Shown here: one piece after another, positions 42,301 through 49,192 of the stretch
Layout of the letters: the number at the start of each line of letters is the position of its first letter
Position numbering within the stretch: the stretch's first letter is position 1
NCBI GenBank assembly: GCA_001839685.1
Contig: MLAK01000857.1
Coordinates: forward strand, 1-54,098
Direction of reading: 5' to 3'
DNA from: Tritrichomonas foetus
Taxonomy: Eukaryota > Parabasalia > Tritrichomonadida > Tritrichomonadidae
Length of the DNA: 54,098 bases
The notes under the pieces: model-generated
Seen by the model: the letters and a program-made list of their open reading frames with translations, nothing else
The model's database searches: none
What the model was told of the DNA's origin: nothing
Position numbers and translations under genes: made by a program

Positions 42301-43589
42301 GGTTGATTATAATAAAAGAAACGAAGATCAACACCACTATTTCCTTGGCTATTTCCAATATATGAACAGGAAATTGTATGTTTTTGATATGTAAGATTTT
42401 TTTCTGTGGAATATAATAATGCTTCATCATCTTGATCATATGAATGACAATCAATTTGTGCAATTTCTTGATCATCAATATCGATTCGAAGTATTCCATG
42501 ATCAGGAGCTTTCTTCCCATAAAGCCAAAATTTATTCCCGACAAAAGTATAGGAAATTTTAGAATTCTTTGTCTCAGTCCAAAATTCTCCATTTTCGCCA
42601 GTTGTCCAAACTCCTTCTGTTTCAGGTGTGAAATCCAAAACTTGAATATGTTGAATTTCTTCACCTTCTGGATATTTCAAATATTTTAATGCTTGAATTT
42701 GAATGGCACTTTCATCAAGAGAAACAAATTTGATTGAATGTTCAGTAAATTCTAACAATTCCGATGTAAAAACAAGTTCATTTTCAATAGTTTCACCATC
42801 TGTATGTGTATTCACATAATATTTATAAGTTTCATCAATAATGATTTCCATTGAGCCATGATACACATTGATTTTGCAGATAGCCCAAATTCTTGATCCT
42901 GTGAAAGTAAATGAAGCTGTGGCTCCCTTTTCAACTGAATATGGTACTCCTTGGTCGTTGTCTTGCCAGCCAGTTTGAGAATATTGGATTTTTTCATGTG
43001 AACATTCAGCTGCCTCTCCAGGAACATTTTCAATAATTTCTGGCAGTTCTGAGTAATATAATGCATTAATTTGAATTGTTTTTCCTTCTTCCTCACAAAC
43101 GAATGTGACTTCATGCTCTTTATTGTGCAAAATATTTGAAGTGAAAACACATCCTTCCATTTCTGTATCGGAATATGTATTAACTGAAAAAGTTTCTGAA
43201 TCATCAATAATGATTTTAATTTTTCCATTATCGCTTTTGAGCTGGCAAACAACCCAAAATCGTGTTCCAGAAAAAGAATATGTTGCATTTGCACCTTGAG
43301 AATTAGTCCATTTAATTCCATCGCCATTCCATTTATTATCAAATTCCAAATCAGCACCTGAAACATAAATTGAATTTTCAGGGAATTCAACAACTTCTGG
43401 AAGCTCATCTAACAAATTTTCGCTTGTTTTTGGAATTTTTGGTGTTTGTTTAGGAATTTGGCGATATTGATTCACAAAAGCAGTAGCGCGATTGTCCTGC
43501 CTCTTGATAGATTTTGTCAAATGGAAATCGTTGTCATGTTTTACGGTCGTGGAAATAAGGAGAAAATTTGTTAAGAGGAGAAAAATCAT
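36384..43589 (-). CDS. giant modular surface protein (beta-sandwich repeats, TM anchor)
   Basis: About 2401 codons including an assembly gap. It has a signal peptide (MIFLLLTNFLLIS) and then about 16 tandem modules of 115-130 residues. After a Pro/Thr-rich linker (PEKPTPIEPTEDKSKPEEPT) and a last divergent module comes one membrane helix (about 2309-2334, GIVIAALIVVLVAVIFAYFF) and a 67-residue tail with several Tyr. Modules share a core: WxxxG, YSFxGTxFWxxGK, a HG turn, (I/M)xIIID and HTIKI. They resemble galactose-binding-like beta-sandwich carbohydrate-binding modules of bacterial surface enzymes. Two subtypes alternate: A (FWIxGKIAPNHGKMQIIID, LMFSS, EHTIKI) and B (FWLYGKKAPNHGIIQI, CHSE, ALLYS, EINRFYY). 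It probably acts as an adhesin; ligand unknown. TCATTT lies about 20 bases before the ATG. Confidence 0.85.
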   Translation of the reverse strand: MIFLLLTNFLLISTTVKHDNDFHLTKSIKRQDNRATAFVNQYRQIPKQTPKIPKTSENLLDELPEVVEFPENSIYVSGADLEFDNKWNGDGIKWTNSQGANATYSFSGTRFWVVCQLKSDNGKIKIIIDDSETFSVNTYSDTEMEGCVFTSNILHNKEHEVTFVCEEEGKTIQINALYYSELPEIIENVPGEAAECSHEKIQYSQTGWQDNDQGVPYSVEKGATASFTFTGSRIWAICKINVYHGSMEIIIDETYKYYVNTHTDGETIENELVFTSELLEFTEHSIKFVSLDESAIQIQALKYLKYPEGEEIQHIQVLDFTPETEGVWTTGENGEFWTETKNSKISYTFVGNKFWLYGKKAPDHGILRIDIDDQEIAQIDCHSYDQDDEALLYSTEKNLTYQKHTISCSYIGNSQGNSGVDLRFFYYNQPTGPVSEEVPELGDIPSNAIKIPSSEFKYSDNWEYSGDNIYTTNKGSYATYEFTGTRVWIECKVAYNHGKMEIILDNRQSYVVNTQSQNQDDYHHIFTSNILENTDHTIRFTNIDNEGYAIQLSNLYYIKDSYKLPTLVEVSKNSVEVPQQELSFSDEGWSEYGGYKYSNKIGASMSYSFSGSQIWVVGKIASNHGKMEIILDGKNYIVDTKTQDDENLDKLLFSSEVLEETEHQIKMISLDTDPIEVHKLHYSSSLSSLSEEEEEITTTIESTTEESIYDDLPEIIEPIPENAAKSSYSDFVYSENGWYSNDIPYSYEKDAWETFSFTGTRIWAICKVHKDHGPMEIIIDENQKYYVNTYAEYDNQNDNKIVFTSDILDFSEHTIKFISLSDKAIQIQAVYFLNDPQEENIQYVPINKFNFANQGDWGRNEDTSGYYSWIKNSPISYTYEGTNFWLYGKKALNHGVIQIIIDGDETKPIEIDCHSEKRDXXXXXXXXXXXXXXXXXXXXXXXXXXXXXXXXXXXXXXXXXXXXXXXXXXXXXXXXXXXXXXXXXXXXXXXXXXXXXXXXXXXXXXXXXXXXXXXXXXXXXXXXXXXXXXXXXXXXXXXXXXXXXXXXXXXXXXXXXXXXXXXXXXXXXXXXXXXXXXXXXXXXXXQGDWGRNEDTSGYYSWIKNSPISYTYEGTNFWLYGKKALNHGVIQIIIDGDETKPIEIDCHSEKRDLYALLYSTATTESTNLENKLHTVSISFLKNNIGTEGIEINRFYYQNPQEIPTDENPPSVKIPEYANRIHSSKFTLHGSWAESGNTGGQYTKKPGDWAEYSFVGTQFWIKGKIGNDHGKMQIILDGKRKYIVDNYNEEINQDFLMFSSLKLENTNHTIKIINVNKVTEITYLYYLDSPEGENIRFVKIDEFQEDYGTEWKTNTESTGKYTSQIDSQISCTYGGTQFWIYGKKGPKHGIIHVILDGDEKNKLEINCSSQTEQYYALLYKPLENITYKKHNVSILYPNIPENNGKSIEINKFFYYRPDEPMPDELPPLTEIHQFAYKVTIDRLSYNGVWRGDDEKYTTEVGASAEYSFKGTRFWIRGKIAPNHGRMRIEVDEDKYYIVNTKQNITNYDYLLFSSYELTDSEHSIKIICLDEPIEIKYIFFVSSSPKGDNIKYANAIGFKYEDSAQWSNSNNVFEGLWTTTKNSKALFTFYGTEFWLYGKIAPNHGIIQLNIDNEHSPTVNCHSEKEDSNILLYHSSGLNPSFDYHTIEISYIDNSVGNEGIQINRLYYQQPNNTNIELPGEIVSSPIHANAISAHKFTMDTYWGNGNSGGKYSENNGASMTFKFTGYQFWIQGKVAPHHGKMQLIVDNSVSYIIDTQNEQSEDQHLMFSSSKIENKEHTVTIINVDAVVEITYLLYLNTPEIKNLQYVNVQDFQLENGNWKDLDESQGKFTSEKGSKITYSFQGSSFWLYGRKAPSYGIISIVVDDNEEDSKTINCYSETTDYYALLMNPYHLLYGNHTISISYPDIEENNDKTGVEINRLYHYKPEGPTPEDQVPPTVVIPENAISIHSSTFERDADWDISGNTGGIYSGQLGATAIAKFTGCQFWIKGKVAPHHGNMQIIIDDEITYIVNTRLETNNDYLMFSSNILQNKEHTIKFIQIDYVIEIVTLHFISIPEPDISTDSTEEVSTMIQPTEDKPTPEKPTPIEPTEDKSKPEEPTPEKPTTIPPTPEKPINPSDVIPSNATLIEFDQMKNKDWSIKDGKASTGIAGSFLEFGFNGSQLFIVGYKNKGTGILKVIIDGKYENIDTNSVNQVDTTLLYPTTLNKVNLLNIEITEGAHRVKLEHSGPNGNLIQLHSVYILGEESGFNISSVTDSTNDNSETNGENDSKLQPGAIVGIVIAALIVVLVAVIFAYFFIHIKRRNVSHAQTSAEMTVETDNFYSGDLTDKYQSNSQSQENRFYNSSDSNHSVEDILNYNFEEGE
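40136..41030. repeat. 199-bp exact direct repeat bracketing an assembly gap
   Basis: 40136-40334 and 40832-41030 are identical over 199 bases, each abutting one edge of the 497-N gap (40335-40831). Each encodes the same part of a type B module (QGDWGRNEDTSGYYSWIKN to CHSEKRD). Either two contigs overlap and were not merged, or there is a true, near-identical tandem module pair. The offset (696 bases, 232 codons) keeps frame but is shorter than neighbouring A+B pairs (about 253-260 codons). Confidence 0.9.
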
Positions 43590-43607
43590 GAAGATTTTTC
43601 GAAAAAA

Positions 43608-43613
43608 AAATGA
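43608..43613 (-). promoter_or_regulatory. initiator-like TCATTT before surface-protein gene
   Basis: Reading on the minus strand, TCATTT lies about 20 bases upstream of the ATG at 43589. It matches the trichomonad initiator consensus at the expected short distance. Confidence 0.4.
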
Positions 43614-44084
43614 ACTGAATTTTTCTGAGTTTTTCTGGACGATTGAACTTCATCTTTTTCAATGGAGTACTTTATTATTTGATGGATATACAGAATTATT
43701 TCAAAGGTATTCTTTTTTTGGATATCGATCTTCTCACAAAAAAAATTACTGCATTCAATTTATGATTTTTATGTTTGGGGAAATTTCTCCATATAATATT
43801 AATAAATTCACGAGTAAATAATTGGATTAATATATCCATATTTGTTATATTGTAATATTATGTATGAATGAATAAAACTCTTAAAATCTTTGTCTCAATC
43901 AATCTTGATTTGAAGTCATTTTGAAATAAATGGTAATTTTTTAAAACACTCAATATTTTTTACGCATAACTTGATTTTTTTATCCTAAATTATTCAATAT
44001 CTTTGCAAATTTTATAATTATTATAAGTGATTATGATCTCTTTTCAGAAGAAAGAGATATACTCTAAGAGTATAAATTAAAAAT

Positions 44085-44690
44085 ATGTTTGCTGATTTGC
44101 ACATCAAAGAGATATTGATATATGGAACTTCTGATATATCATTCAAAGATGATTATTTCAATTTTGAATAGATTCAATTTATAAATAGTCCACAATTCAA
44201 AATCCTGATTCTTTCACCAAATTTCAATACTACTCATATTGAAAATTCAATGTAATAACTTTCTTGTTCACAATTTTTTTTCTCTAATGCTCCGATTCAT
44301 GATGAGTTATTTCAATTTTTGCAGAGTGTCATAAAAGTGTCTATTTACATAATGTTAATTTACCTTTACATCATGATTTTAATGGAAAAGGCATGATAAC
44401 CAAATTATTAATTCACTCATTGAATTGATGCCTAGCAACATTGAAAACATTATAGATAGTACAGTTACATTTTCTTGAGAATTATTGGTTACATCAAATA
44501 TCAATCTTTATTGCGCAAATGATAAATCATATGATAATATATGCATACTTTTCGAATAATGTCTGTATTATGAGTTGGTGATGAATATAATTTTCTCAGA
44601 ACCTTGCATTTCCTGATATTGGTTTGTTGGAACAATATCAAATATTTGGTTGATTGAAATATTAATACGATCAATTAGAAACTGGATCAT
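44085..44690 (+). pseudogene. decayed gene, possibly LRR-type
   Basis: Plus-strand sequence reads as protein across several frames. Pieces are MFADLHIKEILIYGTSDISF and DDYFNFE, then a stop; FINSPQFKILILSPNFNTTH; SNAPIHDELFQFLQSVIKVS; and, in another frame, NQIINSLIELMPSNIENIID. The regular spacing of hydrophobic ILILS-type segments recalls leucine-rich repeats, but that is a weak inference. At least two stops and a frameshift rule out a working gene. Confidence 0.4.
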
Positions 44691-44721
44691 CATAGCACAT
44701 AATCCTTCTCTAATGTAAAAA

Positions 44722-44763
44722 GAATGAATGAATGTAAAAAGAATGAATGAATGAATGAATGAA
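44722..44763. repeat. GAAT microsatellite
   Basis: Two adjoining runs of GAAT units, each preceded by TGTAAAAA, lie just downstream of the PUF gene stop codon on its 3' side. Likely replication slippage. Confidence 0.85.
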
Positions 44764-44817
44764 AAAGGAAAAGATCAAAAATTGCCAAAATAATGTTTAC
44801 AATACATAAAACAAACA

Positions 44818-46014
44818 CTAAAAATCATAGCCAAGGCCTTCGAGGCGTGTTATGACGTGCCGTGCATAAGTCTTCTTTGTAGCTTCTGCGTAGTTGTCGT
44901 AAACTACTTCATAAATGGCGTTTTGTTGGCTTTCATTTCCATATTCAATAATTCTTTGCATGACATAATTTCCAAACTGATCAGTGACCATTTTCAGGAT
45001 TCGCTTTTCTTCAAATCTTCCATCATCACCTATGATTTCCTTGAATATTCGCTCTCTTTGCTCGGCGTTAGCTCGCCTGATGCACTTTTCTATAACATTC
45101 GATGCGAATTTGTGGATGGAGAAGTAGTAGAAGTTTCCTTTGAAAGCACGAATTAAAGCAGCAATGTCTTCATCTGGTCCACTTTCCAGGATATTCTGAA
45201 CAACGTAGTTTCCATATTGGTTCGTCGCTAAATCAGCGGCGACCGTTAAGACTTCATCGACTAGTGGTCGAAGTAGTTTTATGTCGTAACGGTCGAAAAG
45301 TTTTTGTACGACTCGGCAGCCGCAACTATCAACAACTAAGTGAGATACGAATGGTTTGATAATATTTACGATTTCGACGACTCGGTTTGGAAGTATTTCG
45401 ATGAAGCGTTGGACAATGTGGTTGCCGTTTGGGGAGGTGCACATTGAGCCTAAAACGTGCTTGACTGCGAGATATATTTGATCGACGTTATCTGGAGTTG
45501 TATGCTCGATAAACTTTTGTAAGACACGGCAGGAGTTTGGGTGGTCAACGACCTTTTCGACTTCCCCAAGGAAGAAAACGAGAAACTGGGATTCGAATTC
45601 GGAATATAAATCGCTTTGGCCTAAAAACTCGCAAAGCTTTTGAATGACGTAGTTCGAGCTCTGGTCGTACACGAGGTCGTTGAGGGAAGGTGTCAAAGCC
45701 GCAAAAATTTGTGCGCGTTCAGTTGGAGAGCAATCTTGTATCTTCTGTTGTAATAATCTCGAGCCCTGGCGATCGCGGGCCATTTGGGTGTACTGAGTGG
45801 ATGTAGAGCTGGACCCAGTGGGAGTGCTCATGTTAATGTCGCATAGCTGGCAGATGTTTTGAGGAGATAAGTGCTCACCGGTAATCGCCTCCCAAAGGTC
45901 AGAAGAAATTAAATGGACATGTCGAGTGTACTCAGTGTCGATGATGTTGTAAGGGATTTTGGGGTATGGGAAAAGGTTCCTGTGAGGAGAAGAAAAATCG
46001 ACGCTTGAAGTCAT
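44818..46014 (-). CDS. Pumilio/PUF RNA-binding protein
   Basis: A 398-residue protein whose C-terminal three quarters are eight PUF repeats. The RNA-contacting helices read, in order, SRLLQ, NYVIQ, CRVLQ, NHIVQ, CRVVQ, NYVVQ, SNVIE and NYVMQ. By the established PUF code these read A, U, A, U, A, U, G, U from repeat 1 to 8. The predicted target is therefore 5'-UGUAUAUA-3', the classic Pumilio element. PUF proteins bind 3' UTRs and usually repress translation or promote mRNA decay in the cytoplasm. The N-terminal 75 residues are not conserved. The gene is richer in GC than neighbouring genes. No initiator-like motif was found right before the ATG. Confidence 0.95.
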   Translation of the reverse strand: MTSSVDFSSPHRNLFPYPKIPYNIIDTEYTRHVHLISSDLWEAITGEHLSPQNICQLCDINMSTPTGSSSTSTQYTQMARDRQGSRLLQQKIQDCSPTERAQIFAALTPSLNDLVYDQSSNYVIQKLCEFLGQSDLYSEFESQFLVFFLGEVEKVVDHPNSCRVLQKFIEHTTPDNVDQIYLAVKHVLGSMCTSPNGNHIVQRFIEILPNRVVEIVNIIKPFVSHLVVDSCGCRVVQKLFDRYDIKLLRPLVDEVLTVAADLATNQYGNYVVQNILESGPDEDIAALIRAFKGNFYYFSIHKFASNVIEKCIRRANAEQRERIFKEIIGDDGRFEEKRILKMVTDQFGNYVMQRIIEYGNESQQNAIYEVVYDNYAEATKKTYARHVITRLEGLGYDF

Positions 46015-47537
46015 CTAGTTATAACTTAGAGCTTGTTTAGATGTCTATCGTTCAAGAAGACATCATTTCTGAATTAACGGATGTTAGACTTGAACTTTTT
46101 AAATACGAATGATCGATAGATAAATTTGTATAAATTATTAGAATAATAATTGAGATGAATCATTCAAAGGAAAAAGTAAAGTAAACAAAAAATGAATTGT
46201 ATTTTCAATAATTATTCTGAAATTTATTGAAATAATTTGATTAAAAGTTTGTAAAGTATTTAATTAAATCGTAGAATTGTGAGCCCTCTTGATCATGTAA
46301 ATATTGACCTTTAAATATCTATAGATTCCAATATCCCGAGAAAAACTGAGTAATTATGCTTTCTTGATCATGTGGACCAAACTACATTTATTATCAGAGT
46401 TTTATCATCAAAAGTTTGCCCAATGTGATGAATTGAATAAAAAGTGCTCAAGAAGTTAAGAGCCATCTCTACAATTGAATTTTGATGGGAAACTTACATA
46501 AAAGTACATCATTTGTGTCTTAATGACCAGGAAAGCTTCACTTCCTCGTAATATGCGAATAATGATATTTTGTCATCAAGATAAATAGTCATGCGCTTGC
46601 TCTCATGAAAAGCTATACTATTTATTGCATGATTGACGCGAGAATATTTCGTTGAGCGTTTTTTCACAAGATATTTGATTCTATAATTCGGGAAATTAAG
46701 ATTGTTAAGTTGTTTCTACAATCAATAAGAATAAATTGCGTGTCTAATTCGGAAGAATGAACGAAGGTCCATTATTCAAAAGGTATAAAAAACGAAAAAA
46801 CATAATGAACTACGTTTTTATCAAAGACCTTTAAGCGTAGTATAATTGTGGATTATGTGATATGAAGAACACCTCAAAGGGTATAATTCGAAAAAAATGC
46901 GAAATTAATCAAAAAAATTCTTTTTTCGCTAATTCTTCAGAAAAAACACACGATCTCTTACTAATCATTCATATAACATGTGAAGTTATGTGAAATAACA
47001 TGGTTTTTATTCTGAGATTTATATTTTCATTGTTTTTGGACAAATGTTTCGGTGTTTGATGCTTCTATTCAATCTATCAATTTAAATCCATTCAAAATTT
47101 AAATTGGAATTGAATAATGTTGCGAATTGGTTTGTATTGTTATATCTTGTAGAGTATAATATTTTCAGAAATATAAAGTCAATAATACTATTAAATATAG
47201 TAATTCACGCATGATAAATATATAGTAATATGTTAATAAATATATTACAATGAGATATTTCCAGAAAACCAATTAATCGATAGAATTGGTGTAAAATGAT
47301 ATTGTCAATTATGAAAGAAATAATTCAATCTATTAGCAATTTTCATTGAACCGCATTTTTTCCTTTCAAAATTGAGTAGTTTTGCTAAAAAGAAATTCAG
47401 GAATAATCTGGCTCCATCCTCTCAATTCCCGTATCAAAACTTCATTCAAACTGTATTTTTCAATGTCGATTTAAATTTGAGGTATTCATTTCATTTTCTA
47501 AAAAAGTTCTTTACACGCAACACAACCTCATAAGCAG
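46015..47537. other. 1.5-kb divergent spacer, no gene seen
   Basis: Lies between the divergent PUF and oxidoreductase genes. No frame of note. TCATTTCATTTTC near 47487 and TCATA at 47528-47532 are candidate initiators of the oxidoreductase gene. Confidence 0.5.
47528..47532 (+). promoter_or_regulatory. initiator-like TCATA before oxidoreductase
   Basis: TCATA sits 6-10 bases before the ATG at 47538 and fits the trichomonad initiator consensus. Support is limited to the motif and its position. Confidence 0.35.
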
Positions 47538-48707
47538 ATGATTAGTGAAAACCGCGCCCTATTTCAACCTGGTACCATTGGCAAACTGAAGATTTCAAAC
47601 CGTTTCATCGCTTCTTCAATTTCATATCGAGATGCAGATCAATATGGTTTTCCAAGCGATAGTGAACAAGACCATATCAGACGACTTGCACGTGGTCGTG
47701 TCGGTCTCATCATCCCAGGCTACATGTATACTTCCAAAAGTGGTCGAACGAGAATTTGGCAACTTGGAATGAGTTCTTCTGTTCATGCTGATGCATGGAA
47801 AGATGTCATTGATGATGTTCATAAGCTTGGTTCAAAAATCATCCTCCAAATCGCCCATGGTGGAATAGCATCATCAACTGAATTAATTAAAGGTGTTCCA
47901 AAAGGCCCATCTGCAATAATTCCTAAGACACAACAAATGACTATTGCTGATATTGAACAAGTGATTCAATCTTATGTAAAAGCTGCCAAAAGATTAATGC
48001 AAGCTGGTGCTGATGGAATTGAAATTCAATGCGGACATGGATTTTTACTGTCTCAATTTTTATCACCATTTCTGAATAAAAGACATGATGGTTATGGTGG
48101 ATCCATTGCAAATCGTGCACGAATAGTTAAAGAAATTGTTGAAGAAATCCGAAAAGTAAAAACTTATGATGAATTTGCAATCATTGCAAAAATCAATGGT
48201 GATGATTCCATTAAAAAAGGTGGAATGACTCCTTCTATGTGTGGTCAAACAGTAAACATTTTATCAAAAGCTGGTGTGGATTTATTTGAAATAACATCAG
48301 GCTTAATTTCACCATGGAATATAATTCGTGGAAAAAGGAAAGAAGACTTCGAAGATTTTGATCATCCACTTTTCCATCAGCATTTAAGAGGAAACTATAT
48401 GGATACCGATTTTGTTGAAGGTTACAATGTGGAATCATTGAAAAAGATTCGAGAAATGAACCCAAATGCTTCATTTTCAGTTGTTGGTGGCCACAGACAC
48501 CTTGAAAAGATGGAAGATCTCGTGAAAAATCAAATTACTGATTATGTCTCACTTGGAAGGCCACTTTTAAAGGATCCATTTTTGGTGGAAAGATTCTACT
48601 CAGGAAAGGCGACAGAATCAGACTGTGATAATTGCAATATCTGCTATATGAATCCACCATACATGTCTGTACATTGTCCAAAGTCACAGGTTCTTCCACT
48701 TGTGTAA
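47538..48707 (+). CDS. Old Yellow Enzyme-type NADH:flavin oxidoreductase
   Basis: A 389-residue FMN-dependent TIM-barrel oxidoreductase. Family motifs include the start FQPGTIGKLKISNRFIASS, QIAHGG, GADGIEIQCGHGFLLSQFLS (usually AAHGYLL) and the N-R-x-DGYGGS motif NKRHDGYGGS. A late GRPLLKDP phosphate-binding region follows. Near the end four Cys occur in CDNCNIC and, ten residues on, HC. This resembles the iron-sulfur cluster site of 2,4-dienoyl-CoA reductase/trimethylamine dehydrogenase-type enzymes, but the second half of those enzymes (FAD/NAD domain) is absent. Such genes in trichomonads are generally thought to be of bacterial origin. Likely role: reduction of activated C=C bonds, quinones or xenobiotics; natural substrate unknown. 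Confidence 0.9.
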   Translation: MISENRALFQPGTIGKLKISNRFIASSISYRDADQYGFPSDSEQDHIRRLARGRVGLIIPGYMYTSKSGRTRIWQLGMSSSVHADAWKDVIDDVHKLGSKIILQIAHGGIASSTELIKGVPKGPSAIIPKTQQMTIADIEQVIQSYVKAAKRLMQAGADGIEIQCGHGFLLSQFLSPFLNKRHDGYGGSIANRARIVKEIVEEIRKVKTYDEFAIIAKINGDDSIKKGGMTPSMCGQTVNILSKAGVDLFEITSGLISPWNIIRGKRKEDFEDFDHPLFHQHLRGNYMDTDFVEGYNVESLKKIREMNPNASFSVVGGHRHLEKMEDLVKNQITDYVSLGRPLLKDPFLVERFYSGKATESDCDNCNICYMNPPYMSVHCPKSQVLPLV

Positions 48708-49192
48708 AACGTTTTTTATTTTTAGTAAAAGGCTTTTAATAATAACATGATTTTTTCTTGATATGTTATGAGTAAAAGGCTTTTCGTAAAATGTTTTTTC
48801 TACATAAAATTATTCATATATTTTTAGAATTCATTTTTAACTCAAAAATTGCATTTAGTCAGCTAGCAATTGACAGTAGACTAAGCTAAATATATTCTGG
48901 ATATGAGTGTTAAATATAATATTAGTATAGATACAAAACAGAACACCAATCCTGATCAAATTGAATTGTGATTTATATATTATTAATACCTATTCTTTAT
49001 AGATATAATGCTCAACACCAAAAAGTCAATGGCAAAAAGTACAGTATGAAAACATTATGTGCCAGCAAAATGATTAAGTTATATTAGGGATGGATTGTAT
49101 TCCTTCTATACTGTATTAAAAAACTTTTATTTGAGATATTCAAATTTATTATTTTTTATCGATAGGTGTATTTATATATTGAGAGATAGAGT
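48708..49192. other. convergent 3' spacer, no gene seen
   Basis: AT-rich sequence between two converging genes. The upstream stop overlaps TAAAA and the downstream gene's stop overlaps TAAA (on its own strand). This matches the UAAA polyadenylation motif of trichomonads. Confidence 0.45.

Larger units (their letters stand above)
43590..44817. other. spacer with initiator motif, gene relic and microsatellite
   Basis: Contains the surface-protein leader, the plus-strand relic at 44085-44690 and the GAAT repeat at 44722-44763, each listed separately. A plus-strand frame at 43492-43821 is a shadow of the surface-protein start plus chance. Confidence 0.45.
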
